Part shown: positions 10,648 to 20,960 of the stretch, in pieces
Position numbering within the stretch: the stretch's first letter is position 1
Layout: each line of letters begins with the position of its first letter
Assembly: GCA_944472155.2 (NCBI GenBank)
Contig: OX235279.1
Span: 147,086,199 to 147,150,198, forward strand
Length of the DNA: 64,000 nt
From: Trichobilharzia szidati
Lineage: Eukaryota > Platyhelminthes > Trematoda > Strigeidida > Schistosomatidae
Reading direction: 5' to 3'
Notes under the pieces: model-generated
What the model was told of the DNA's origin: nothing
Database searches by the model: none
What the model saw: the letters and a program-made list of their open reading frames with translations, nothing else
Program-made: the position numbers and the translations under genes

Positions 10648-11286
10648 TCACTGGTAAAACTGTTTTAAAACATTTGAATGAACATGTGGAGACCAGCCAA
10701 ATCGGATGAACTTTGATACTTGCTGTAAAACTGGATCACGCAGTGTGTGGCTGGCAACCTCAACTGCAGTCACCGGAAGAAGTTGAGTCGCGCCTATCAC
10801 AACTCTGTTTACATCATCTTCAACAGAGATGGATGCAATAACAACATCCTCGCTTTCCAATTTCTGATGGCTTAGCAGCCGTGATAATGCATCTACCTGG
10901 CCAAATTCAGAGGTAGGTTTGTATTTGATATCGAAATTACCTCCCAGTAACATGACAGTCCACCTTTGAAGCCGATTTGCAGTGTACACTGGAATGCAAT
11001 TTTTCGAACTAAATATCGACAACAGGGGTTTATGGTCAGTAAATAGAGTGAATTTCCTACCATGAAGCATTTTGTGAAACTTTTTGACTGCGAAGATAAG
11101 CGCCAAACCTTCTTTCTCAATTTGGCTATATTTGCGTTCGGTTGTATTCAGTGTTCTAGATGCATGTGCAATAGCTTTCTCCCTTCCGTCAGGAAAACGA
11201 TGAGATATAACAGCACCAATACCATAGTCGGATGCATCTGCAGCAAGGATGATTTCAAGACTTGGATCATAATAAGTAAGCAGCAT
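10648..11286 (-). pseudogene. Gypsy RNase H domain
   Basis: Same frame as the RT stretch upstream. RNase H residues are visible: D17 in AADASDYGIG, a Glu near 57-59 in SQIEKEG, D84 in FTDHKPLL and D132 in VDALSRL. The domain would remove the RNA template strand during cDNA synthesis. The frame closes at a TGA at 10,650-10,648. Another stop follows two codons later, just before the integrase zinc-binding region. Confidence 0.93.
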
Positions 11287-11325
11287 GTCTGACTGGAGTA
11301 ACGATTTTACTTTTTCAAATGCATT

Positions 11326-13371
11326 TTAATATTCAGGTGACCAATTCCATTTTGCATTTTTCGATAACAGGCGATTCAGTGGAGCACGTATGCGATGAAG
11401 CTTTGGTAGAAATGCACTGTAATAGCTGATGAGGCCAAGGAAAGATCGCAGAGTGGCAACATTAGTGGGAGCGGGCATATTCTGAATAGCACGTACATTT
11501 TCTGGGTCTGGTCGACGTCCACGTTCATCAAAAATGAACCCAAGATACTTTACTGAATCCATGAAAAATGTACATTTATCCTCTTTAAGGTAGAACCCAA
11601 ACTCTGGCATTTTGGATAGCACAGCGTCAAGTCGATCAAACAATTCAGACTTACTACTCCCTGTGATTATCACATCGTCGACGTAGACAGCAGCACCAGG
11701 TTGGTTAACAAGCATAGCATCCATGATCTGTTGAAAAATTGCAGGTGCTAGTTTCACACCAAATGGTAAGCGAGTAAACTGGTAGAGACCCCTATGAGTG
11801 TTGATTGTTAGCAACTCTCGAGACTTTGGTTCAACTTCTATTTGAAGGTAAGCATCAGCAAGGTCAATTTTTGCAAAACATTTACCACCATTAAGTTTGA
11901 CGAATAAGTCTTCTTGAATTGGTAATGGATAAGCAGGATCCTCTAGAACATCATTTAACCCAGTTGAGAAATCTGCACACAGGCGAATGGAACCATTTGC
12001 TTTTCGTACAACAACTATAGGGGCAGCCGAGGGCGAATAGGTTACTGGTTTGATGACACCCAATACTTCCAGTCTGTCGAGTTCATTCTCAACCAATGTG
12101 ACAGCAGCATACGGAACTGGACATTTTGGACGAAAAACTGGCTTCGCGTTTGGCTTTAGAGACAAAACAACTTGGGTAAATTTGCAGCAACCAAGTTCGT
12201 CCTGGAAGACAGAAGCGTGCTTTTGAAGCAGGCGTTGCAAGAGAGACTGACCAGATACATGTCCGGGAACAACGTTATTTGGTGAGGACGAAACATTAGA
12301 GCATACTGAATTTAATGGTACATTGAAGATATGGAGCTTGTCTAGCCAGTCAAGACCAAGCAAATTCAAATCATGGTAGTTTGTGAAGTAACATACACCA
12401 TTGAACTGATGCTCACCAAACTGAACCTGGCAATTTATCTCACCCACGAGTTTCAGTATATCTCCAGAGGCATTCTTAGCGACATGCTCGGTCGGCAGAA
12501 TCTGTGGGCACCCAAGTTTGCGCCACGTAGTTCGAGAAATTAAGGTGATATCTGATGCCGTATCCAAATGAAGACGAATAGGTTTGTCGTTAATACCTAG
12601 TGTAATGTACTTACGTTTGCTGGCGAAATCGACTTTGGAAGTTGTGAAAATGGTCTGTACTCGAGGAGATTGTTTCGGCTTGAAACGACTACTTCTGTTC
12701 TTCACCGAAGAATTTTTCTGTGGTGGACAGTAACTCTCTTTATGTCCAAAACGGTGACAATTACGGCATTTATGTTTCTTGAAAGGACAGAACTTGACAA
12801 AATGCCACGAACCACAGTGCCAGCACACAGAAGGAGGTTTAGCTGAATTCTGAGACTGACGTGCTGTGTGCTTAACGGTGATCGGAGGACTTTTCACTGT
12901 GTTAATTGACTGTCGTTTGCACTCCACCATAGCAGTATCGTGCTTCAAGTTGATTAGGCGTTGGCATTCTGCTGTCACCATTTGTAAAGTCATTTTCGGG
13001 TCTTGTTCCACGAGTGACAGAAGTCGAGTTCTTATGTCAGCATCTTCTGGGTTCTTCAACCCACAAATAAAAATCAAACACTTGAACTGATCTGATGTCA
13101 TTTCGTGTGGTTTGAACCTTTCGCATTCCTTGTTCACTTTGCCAGCGTAAGTGACATAATCATCGGAAGGCATTTTTGTCAACTGAAAACATTGATACCG
13201 AATATTAAACATGGATGACTGTTCACCAGAGATTTGTGATAAAACGGTGACTGTCTCATCGAATGATAACTCACGTGGGTTCTTAGGCAGAATGAAGTTA
13301 ACATATCTGTTGTGCTCAACAGTACCAAGTTTTCTTAATAACAGTCGGACTTTGGCAGCATCATCAGACAT
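11326..13371 (-). pseudogene. Gypsy Gag-protease-RT, 681-codon open stretch
   Basis: The longest open frame in the window. Residues 1-150 are Gag. Two zinc knuckles, CWHC...H...C (183-195) and CRNC...H...C (202-215), bind RNA. The protease active site is LDTAS at 269-273, with Ala where retroviral enzymes have Gly. RT occupies about 410-660, with LPFGVKLAP and the catalytic YVDD at 563-566. The frame ends in TAA at 11,328-11,326, after which the same frame resumes, so the stop probably arose by one substitution. In family members Gag, protease, RT, RNase H and integrase are made as one polyprotein that copies the RNA in cytoplasmic particles and inserts the cDNA. Confidence 0.95.
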
Positions 13372-13620
13372 GTAGCATTCAATACGGAAAACGTCTTCAT
13401 AACGATTGAACCATGCATCAAATACGAGACCATATATTGGGTCGTAGTTGAACTCACTGATGGAATTTGAGATGCTTTCATATTTGTCTGAATGAGATGT
13501 TGATGGAACTTAAATGGACAGCTTCTGAGTGAGAGCTTCGATTAATTTTAGTTGAGCTGCTTTATTCTGAACTTGCTGCTGCTGCAAGATACATTTGAGA
13601 TCGTCCAGGGAGATAGACAT
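13372..13620 (-). pseudogene. Gypsy Gag N-terminus with in-frame stop
   Basis: An ATG at 13,620-13,618, in the same frame as the long gag-pol frame below it, opens MSISLDDLKCILQQQQ, a glutamine-rich start. A TAA at 13,512-13,510 interrupts the frame. It then continues with FNYDPIYGLVFDAWFNRYED, typical of the Gag N-terminal region of mag-like Gypsy elements, and runs into the methionine at 13,371. The first 36 codons therefore belong to Gag, and this copy would make only a short peptide from its normal start. Confidence 0.7.
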
Positions 13621-13721
13621 TGTAATTGGGTTGTAATTAACACACTCAAAAATGTTCTATAGCTGCGCTGAACAGAATAAAACCCGTCGTCGCTTGCTTG
13701 TTATAACTGCAATGAATTAAG

Positions 13722-13740
13722 GTAAACCCCGTCGCCAATT
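13722..13740 (-). other. putative primer-binding site
   Basis: Immediately after the 5' LTR in element sense comes AATTGGCGACGGGGTTTAC. The TGG two to three bases from the LTR fits complementarity to a tRNA 3' CCA end. The tRNA was not identified. Confidence 0.5.
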
Positions 13741-14089
13741 TGTTATAACTGTAGGGAATTAAATGAGGACGTTGTCGCCTTGTTCTGTCTGCGCCTGACC
13801 AATATGCCTATCTGCTTGTGGTACCTTCCGATTCAGTGAACCACGCAAATATCAAAAGACAAAGACTGGGCTGTGACTGTATATTGTAGTACAACAACTA
13901 CGACAAAGAAACACATTTAGGAAATGGTATTTATACATTTTTACAACAATACAGACAGCTAACAGCATTTGAAATAATTGATCGTAATAGTCAATAACAA
14001 AGTGCGTGGGAAATGATGATATACCATTTATGCGAGATTAACAGCCGTTGAAATAATTGATCTATAACAAAGTGCGTGGGATCCTATCA
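13741..14089 (-). repeat. 5' LTR of the Gypsy element
   Basis: In element sense it starts TGATAGGATCCC and ends CAGTTATAACA, giving canonical TG...CA ends. It contains an internal imperfect direct repeat around GAAATAATTGATC and AACAAAGTGCGTGGGA. Transcription should start here and read leftwards. Confidence 0.95.
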
Positions 14090-14094
14090 CTAAT

Positions 14095-14789
14095 ATCAAA
14101 TGTTGCGCAACATGATGTGAAATTCGGTAAAACAGAATCCAATATTGTAAACGAATTTGAAATTAGAATGACAAGTGGAAACATTTCAGTGAGAATAGCA
14201 ATAGTAATAATCTTAAAGATGAGGGAAAGATGCATAGAACAACTAGATAAAGAAAATAAATAAATGTATATCCCTCTACGATCAAAGCAGAAGTAGGAAT
14301 TGTACATACTTCTTTTGTGCACAAAGGTCTAGCTTAAATTCAAGAATGGTCAAGGCCTCCACTGTCCTTAGAAGTCTCTAACGAAGAAAAGGTGGTAAGT
14401 GAGCATAGATTCGGTAGATAGTCTTAAAAGTATGGTGAGGGTTGGTGGAGTGACAGGAGTCGATCAGGTGTTCTAGAATAGGGCTTCTCACTCTGCCTTG
14501 TAAAACCATGATGGAATATGTTCTCGTATCCGTGTGGAAAGCGTTCTCTGGCTACGGCCAATGTACCCTGTTCCAAAAGAGCAGGTGAACTGGTAGATAC
14601 ACGGGGTAGCTTATCTTTTACAGAGATGGAGAACAACTTGCAGCTGATGAACGTCATTTGTAATTTCTCTGCAAATGTCTTACTGACTGATTTAGAGAGA
14701 CGGTCTTTGAGCATATCTGAAGCTTGATCACCTTGGAATTCCAAGTTCATGAGTAAGATTCTCTTTGGAACTGAGTTGGTGTTCAGTTT
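14095..14789 (-). pseudogene. PLE endonuclease end and 3' region, copy A
   Basis: The minus-strand frame at 14,750-14,424 reads MNLEFQGDQASDMLKDRLSK, then KLFSISVKDKLPRVSTSS, the linker before the GIY-YIG domain. The nuclease itself is out of frame. At 14,423-14,095 lies the 3' untranslated part, which continues on the far side of the Gypsy insertion at 9,121-8,861 and contains the hammerhead-like motif. The element is cut at 14,789 by the CR1 junction, whereas in copy B the RT part follows. Confidence 0.8.
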
Positions 14790-16413
14790 CCCCTGCTATA
14801 CTTGTAGGTTGTGTGTACCGACCCCCTTCATCCAACAGGGAATATGATAATATGCTCAGCAATATTTTTAATGTTACAGCCAATCTTCCCTACAGTTATA
14901 AAATTATCGGAGGTGATTTCAACATACCAGAAGTATTATGGTCTTCACTCCGAGGACCCTAAAGGTATGATAATCTCCTGAATTCCATCGTCACAGGAGG
15001 GTGAACACAACACATGAATTCACCTACTAGATCCGCAAATATCCTAGACCTTATTCTCACGAACAACATAAAACCGTCTACAGTACATGTGGGACATAAA
15101 TTTCCAGGTAGTGACCAAAAAATAGTAGTGTGTTCTTTTGACATCTTTCCTGAAACAAAACGCAAAGATGAAGCTGGCCAGACACCTATGAGATTGTACG
15201 CACATGCTGACTGGGACTTGTATCAGCACCTAATTAGACGTTCTAATTGGGACTTGTACTTTTCGAACGAGTCCTTAGAGGCAATTCTTATTAACTTTTA
15301 TCAGAATATTAACTCGATTCATGACGTCATTGCACCTGAGAAGATTCTTAGCTTCAGATTCCCCAAAGCGATTATATTCCGACATCGTTTAGGAGAGGTC
15401 TACGAAAGCACTCAGTAAAATACTACAGATATCATGACTTATCATCACTAATTGCTATTACGTCCCTTCTCAATAGAATTGAAGAGCTGAGAAATATAGG
15501 CCTCAGAAACAAAGAAATACGAGCCATTCAGGCACCGCATAACTCAGGAGAAATAGGTAAACTTTTCAAAAGTAGGTTGACGAGCTGCAAATCAGCTTAT
15601 TCTAAAATATTATACTTAGATGGGATTGCTTGTGATAATGCTGAAGTGATATGTGAACTGTTTAGCAAGCACTTCGCCAGATTATACACCTTAGAGAACG
15701 ATGAGGTCGTGGATTTCCCACGTAAAACAGACGAATGTTTAAGTGACATACTTTTCACCACACATGAGATCGACAAAGCTGTTGCAAATCTTAAGCTCAG
15801 TAACACTATTGGTCCGGATGGTATATCTTCCATTCTGCTGAAAAACAGTGGTAATGACATGAATTTACTCCTACTCAAGTTATACTCAATTTCACTAGGC
15901 GGTGGGACATACCCTACCTGCTGGAAGCAGTCTTATATTGTACCTATCCATAAATGCGGGACTATAGCTGATATCAACAACTACCGCCCCATCAACATCA
16001 CGTGTAATGGAGAAGATAGTAAAGACTGAAATCATTCAGTACTTGCTGTCAAATGACCTACTATCCCCATCCCAATACGGTTTCTTAAGTAGAAGGTCGT
16101 GCATTACTTGCCACTTAGATTATTTTGACTACATTACACAACGCATTGATAATGGGCGTTCGGCAACAACATTATTTCTCGACGTTAGCAAGGCCTTCGA
16201 TAAAGTCCCACATATCAAACTCCTAACAAAACTCCAACCCTACAGAATAACCAGAAAACTCAAATGGATAAATTCTTTTCTCACAGAAAAAAAGCAATTA
16301 GTTAAAATCAACCACCAGCTGTCTTCATCAAAGCCGATAACTAGTGGTGTAATACAGGGTAGCGTTCTTGGCCCTATTCTATTCCTCTTATTTATAAATG
16401 ACATAGTCTATGT
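14790..16413 (+). pseudogene. CR1-like retrotransposon, endonuclease and RT fingers/palm (first part)
   Basis: 5'-truncated. The APE-type endonuclease part shows CVYRPPSSN and IIGGDFNIP at about 14,810-14,930, then SANILDLILTN at about 15,030. In-frame stops are at 14,960 and 15,001. RT begins in another frame near 15,577 with NTIGPDGISS, IVPIHKCG and NNYRPI. A frameshift at about 16,010 leads to QYGFLSRRSC, TLFLDVSKAFDKV and VIQGSVLGPILFLLFIND. The reading is cut at 16,413 by an insertion just before the catalytic ADD box. The family normally nicks DNA with the endonuclease and copies its RNA at the nick. Confidence 0.9.
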
Positions 16414-17168
16414 CCATATCCAAAACGTTCTAATCCTTCAAGCCACTCCCCTCCGAAATGTCACTTATATACTTCACGATAATCCTTCTACCTAATTACT
16501 ATTATACTCTATTTTATCTCAACTTCCTAGTACTTTAATAAAGCTGAAATTTACTTTTTTCTTTTTTCTCATTTACATTCTTCTCTCGCATAAAGTTCGG
16601 TTGCTCTGATGATAAAAAACATAACAACACTCATGTTTGAGAATAACTTTATTTTCATAGAAAACGTCATAGTTTTCCATGGTAAGACCAATATGGTTAG
16701 CATCATAAATTGCAAATGTGCACTATCATATCAAGTACTGAATAGCTTATTCTTGTATTTTTCTAGTAAATATACTTCCAATAATGTATTATTCATGATT
16801 GCATCTTATGCCACTTTGTAGCTGTGCAGGATTTTCTCCTCTTGCTGAAAGAGCGTTCAAGCACGTGGGGTCACAGTACTCACTCAAATATATGTTGTTT
16901 ATCGATAGGCCATTACTGTCATCAGGAAATGGAACGAAGTATGGGTTGTCGCCCAACTTCGATGGAGACCTTCGTGAAAGATTTACAAATTAACAATTAT
17001 AAGAATCTGTTCAGATTGCTAGTACTATAATTCAACAATTTGAACTTTTTAAAAAAGTGATAATGTATATTAATTCATAATTGTGATTCGTAACATAATT
17101 GATCGTGCCTGTAAAAATGGCATGCATTTCATGTAAACTTACCCGTTTATACGAAATATAAATTATTA
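16414..17168. mobile_element. 755-bp insertion splitting the CR1 RT
   Basis: Flanked by CTATGT at 16,408-16,413 and 17,169-17,174, a possible 6-bp target duplication. The CR1 reading FIND...KYGKPYL..ADD is continuous without it. The left part (about 16,455-16,590) resembles 19,080-19,480 of the dispersed repeat at 18.5 kb. No terminal inverted repeat and no protein were recognised. Confidence 0.65.
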
Positions 17169-18060
17169 CTATGTGATCAAGTATGGCAAGCCATACCTCA
17201 ATGCAGATGATCTCAAGATAGTATATGATTACGGGTACGATGATATGAGGGTCGAAAGCGAAATCCGACATGACTTAAACAATCTAGGCGGTTGGAGCGA
17301 AAAGTGGCAACTGACTTTCAACCCACACAAGTGCGGTATAGCCTATCTTGGACGCTGGAAACCGAGAATGTGCCTATATATGTACGGTAAGCTCCTCTCG
17401 AAACTGAACACAGTCACAGATCTCGACATAACATACTCAGATTTAACCTTTTCCGATCATGCAAATAAGGTAGTATATGACTGCAAACGACTTATTGGCT
17501 TTGTACTGCGTAACTTCTACACCCAAGAAGCAAAATTAGCTATATATAGAACATGTATCCGCCCCAAACTTGAACATTGTGCTCTCCTGTATAGTAACCT
17601 AAGGTCTGCAGACCGAAAAAGAATCGAAAGTGTTCAGAGATTCCCAACGAGACGCATAATAGGGTTTGACCAACAAGTGGAATATGTTGACAGGTGTATG
17701 CGTCTGAATTTAGAACCTCTGTGGTTAAGGAGAGTGAAGTGCAACTTATTTCTGCTATTCAAAGTCACTAGGAAACATTGTTATAGTAACTCATCCATAA
17801 CGTGGGAAAATATTAAATCAAATCAGCTGCGAAACCACGACTACCTTGTCAAGGTGGCTACCCACAGAAAATCCATTAGGGCAAACTTTTTCACCATTAA
17901 ATATTGCACTCTTTGGAACCAACTACCATCTGAAATTAGATGTTGCGAAAACCCCGATGGGTTCAGACGGAGCCTAGAAAGACACATCAACATGTCCACC
18001 CTAGCTTGTCTAGAAGACCACAACTATTGGTAAAATGGTAAATGAAGGCCGGTCCAGTCT
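17169..18060 (+). pseudogene. CR1-like retrotransposon, RT C-terminal part
   Basis: An open frame of 286 codons (17,173-18,033) resumes the RT. It has KYGKPYLNADD at residues 3-13, with Asn in place of the usual Phe/Tyr before ADD, then WSEKWQLTFNPHKC. The thumb and connector follow with CIRPKLEHCALLYSNL, RKRIESVQRFPTRRI and LEPLWLRRVKCNLFLLFKV. The C-terminus is ANFFTIKYCTLWNQLPSEIR. This half is almost undamaged, in contrast to the broken first half. A 3' untranslated region follows. Confidence 0.92.
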
Positions 18061-18478
18061 TCAGCTTAGTCAGTTACATATAACTCGACTCTACTACATA
18101 CGCAGCGAACGTTTAACTTATTTACTGATTTCCCTTTCTGTATAGTCTTCGATAAGTTATGTTAATATAAGTATTTCTAGAAACAATTATATTAGCAACC
18201 ACACCTTTTGATATTTTACATATGTATATACGGTTAATAATTCAATTCTATTTTTGTGTCTAAATGACTTTAGTCAGCCAATAACCACCTTTTCTCATAT
18301 ACTTTTCTAAAACGTATAATCTTTATAATATTTCGCAGTATTTTTAACATTATATAAGTTGAAGGGTCACTTAGTAATGTCTAATGCGTACAGCATGAAA
18401 ATCGGTCATGAAAATTTAGCATAGCTAAACCGGCTGTTTTCTTCAGGATCATTGTAAATAATTTTATCACTAATTATT
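18061..18478. other. CR1 3' end and unassigned sequence
   Basis: AT-rich, no coding signal. Includes the CR1 3' untranslated region of unclear length. Confidence 0.5.
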
Positions 18479-19600
18479 CCACTACGCTTTTTACTCTGCT
18501 AAATAGACTACAACTTAGTTGCTGTAATACTGGCTACTTCTATGCTTTATACTCCTTAAACGAAGTTTCCTAGGCGTTTGTAAAAATACTTGTATACATG
18601 CATGCATGTATAAAGGTAATACTGCTAAGAATATCCTCAGGTATCGATGTATCTGTTGACCTGATGGGAAGCGCTTGTCATGAACGCCAATAATGTGCAG
18701 CATACTTTGTGATTGGGATGGGCTTAAAGCGATGCAATACTGCAACTACACTTTGCCCAAAATAATCCCAGAGCTTAACATCAAAAGGAGGGAGGGTGGC
18801 GCATGCTGATCAGCAGATATGGTAGTGGTCACAAATGTGAATCGCTCCAATCTGTAGGACAGCAACATGCATTTTTTGACAGCTCGAGAATAAAACATTA
18901 GTCTTGTACAGATCTAAATCATAAATAAAAAAGGGCTTTCGCTCCTACCATTTACAAGCCTGCTCAGCTTCTTGTCAAGACGCTACCCGTTGGGCCCCGC
19001 AGAAAATCGTGAGACATCTTACAGGTCAGCTTGTTCTACAGCTTCTAATTTTCCAGATCTTTGAATTCACTCCTCACTTAAATATCACTTACCCACCTCA
19101 CAATATTCTTTTTATTTACGCACTATTATACTCTATCTGATCAAGTGACATCATTAGACAAGCCATTGCTCTAGTGGAACCCGAAAGGGAAGCGGCGAGT
19201 TGGTCATCAGTGCAAGGGTGACTTGGAGGAGGTCATGTGAAGAGGAGATGAAAACGTGTGGACAGACTTGGAGCCAGGTAAAGACTCTAGCAGACAACCG
19301 AACGCAATGGAGACGCACGGCTGAAGCCCTATGTTCCTCTAGGAATTAAAGGAAACAATAATAATAATATAACACTCTATCTGATCTTAACTCTCTAGGC
19401 CTTTATCGAAGCTGAAACTTGCTCTTTACTCATATTTGTTGCTTGTTTATATACATGTTTATATTCGTCGCACATTGCCATCTAGTAAACCAATATATCT
19501 ATTTCTTCTCAGTCTATTTATGCATCTACGTGACTAGTTTATTTATCGTTTATGAAGTAACTGGAGAATTTTCGCACGTTTTTCAGGCTCTGTAGCTAAC
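18479..19600. repeat. dispersed repeat, copy 1
   Basis: Positions 18,481-19,345 match 63,131-64,000 at about 98 % identity by eye. The right-hand part also resembles the insertion at 16,414-17,168. No protein recognised; a 76-codon antisense frame at 18,745-18,515 is present in both copies but resembles nothing known. A truncated RTE is nested at 19,143-19,373. Confidence 0.8.
19143..19373 (+). mobile_element. 5'-truncated RTE tail with target duplication
   Basis: Matches the last about 200 bp of the RTE at 62,906-63,112, coding for WNPKGKR..GELVISARVTW-like and NRTQWRRTAEALCSSRN residues and ending in (AAT)n. The 13-bp direct repeat ACTCTATCTGATC is at 19,130-19,142 and 19,374-19,386. This is the classical product of target-primed reverse transcription. 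Confidence 0.9.
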
Positions 19601-20110
19601 TAATAATTGATTCGTTCTAAGAATAAGAGTTCATTAATGTAATCAGTAGAGTAAAACAGTCTGCACAGAGGGTGTTTGAAACTTATAACCGAGGTGCGAT
19701 TCCTGACTTCTAGGGGCAGGCCATTCCATATTTTAGAATTCACGATTGTGAAGAAGTTCTTTCGGAGTGTCGAGTTAAAGGCTTTTATTGTCACTTTACA
19801 AGTTTGGTTACGCAGATCGTAAGAGCCTTCTTGTGAGAATTGTATGTCCTTATTGTCTGAGGATGATATTTTGTGTAGGACATTAAAGAAGAATACTAGG
19901 TTTATAATAAGTCGTCTTGTCCAGAGTGGGTCAAGACTTAGAATCATGCACCGTGAGGTGTAGTCTTACGTGCAATCGTAGCCAAGTAGTTTGGACGTGA
20001 AATATCGTTGGATACTTTCCATCCTCAAAATAGACTGCTGTCTTCTGTCACCACGTGCGACATCGGTCGGTAATTTTGCGTTCATTTTAATATTATAGCG
20101 AGGTACTAAA
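19600..20110 (-). pseudogene. CR1-like C-terminal fragment, antisense
   Basis: Minus strand, from 20,110 downward: DRRQQSILRMESIQRYFTSK, LGYDCT, then a 115-codon open frame at 19,947-19,600. That frame reads LSLDPLWTRRLIINLVFFFNVLHK and KNFFTIVNSKIWNGLPLEVRN. It aligns with the C-terminal region of the CR1 at 17,700-18,000 but is a different subfamily. RT catalytic blocks are absent; a 5'-truncated insertion. Confidence 0.85.
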
Positions 20111-20165
20111 CTGGCTACGCCTTCAAGGCGTTGTTTGAAATGAGAATGAATCCGCTTGTGGCATA

Positions 20166-20960
20166 GTGGAATGCTCCGCCAAAAATCACTGGACTTCTGC
20201 TAGTTCGCGGCAACTTCTGAATGAGCGCTGGTCTATTCATACAGGCTGCGAGTATAACGGTATGCATGAGGGGCTTATGTACAAGATGAAACGGTGTTTA
20301 TGTAAGGATCGCGAAGCCTGTTGGTCAGAACACGCGACTGATATGGAATCAGCAGCTGGCGACAGTCAGAATCTGTCCCACCTCATTGGAGCTAATCTTA
20401 CCAAGAGGCACAATTCCAGCAAGACAGACTGTAGGTCAGATGGTACGCCAATTACCACCGTAAAGAAACACCTGGAAGTCTGGGAAGAGCACTTAGGAGT
20501 GATGTTTGGCTGGCCAACAGAGCTAGCATCAAGCATCACTAACCACACTGTCCCACGTTTGGTCAATAATGGCGCACCAGACACAGTGTATTTCCGAACG
20601 GAATTCCACGTGCTGAGAATCTCTTAGGCGTTCGGCCTAGACAACCTAACCCGGGATGTTTTCGAAAATCGTGGCATCTTTCACTGAAGTGCATTCACTG
20701 GACTGTCAAGGAACCTGCAGAAATGTAAGAAAATTCCGTCGGTGTTGACTGAAGTCGTCATCGATACCACCTTCCGAAATACCCGATGTAATATATGCGA
20801 CGACCACAGTGGTATTTGTCTGCTATCGGTTACACCTAAAATATTGGCTACCGGTTTGTCTAGCAGGCTTCGCGTGAGAGCAGGTCATTTGAAATTGGAA
20901 GATAATATAAGCGTTTCCAAAAATAGTACCGGGGAAACTAGCTGTGGCTAGAAGACAACT
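20166..20960 (+). pseudogene. non-LTR retrotransposon RT fragment (other family)
   Basis: A 153-codon open frame at 20,166-20,627 has RCLCKDREACWSEHATDMESAA, SDGTPITTVKKHLEVWEEHL and TNHTVP, the linker before RT in one schistosome non-LTR family. A second stretch at 20,742-20,951 has CDDHSGICLLSVTPKILAT, equivalent to the RT finger block (R)GISLL..KIL. The parts are joined through stops, and the RT palm is missing. It was not matched to a named family. Confidence 0.75.

Larger units (their letters stand above)
9117..14094 (-). mobile_element. Ty3/Gypsy LTR retrotransposon, complete ends, 4,968 bp
   Basis: Two 349-bp LTRs (9,122-9,470 and 13,741-14,089) identical but for one terminal base flank a minus-strand gag-pol. 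The target duplication CTAAT is at 9,117-9,121 and 14,090-14,094. The empty site with a single CTAAT is in copy B at about 41,425-41,429, so insertion followed the duplication. A primer-binding-like site and a polypurine tract sit at the right inner edges. The coding region has at least five in-frame stops and a frameshift. Confidence 0.95.
1..14789. repeat. segmental duplication, copy A
   Basis: Positions 1-9,121 and 14,095-14,789 match 28,912-42,123 in the same orientation with only a few substitutions per kilobase over most of their length. Position 1 pairs with 28,912, so the duplication runs off the left edge. Copy A holds one tandem unit where B holds three, and carries a Gypsy element and a solo LTR that B lacks. 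Homology stops at about 14,789, where a 5'-truncated CR1 element begins. An assembly artefact (two haplotypes placed in series) is possible, but the differing insertions argue for two real sequences. Confidence 0.93.
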
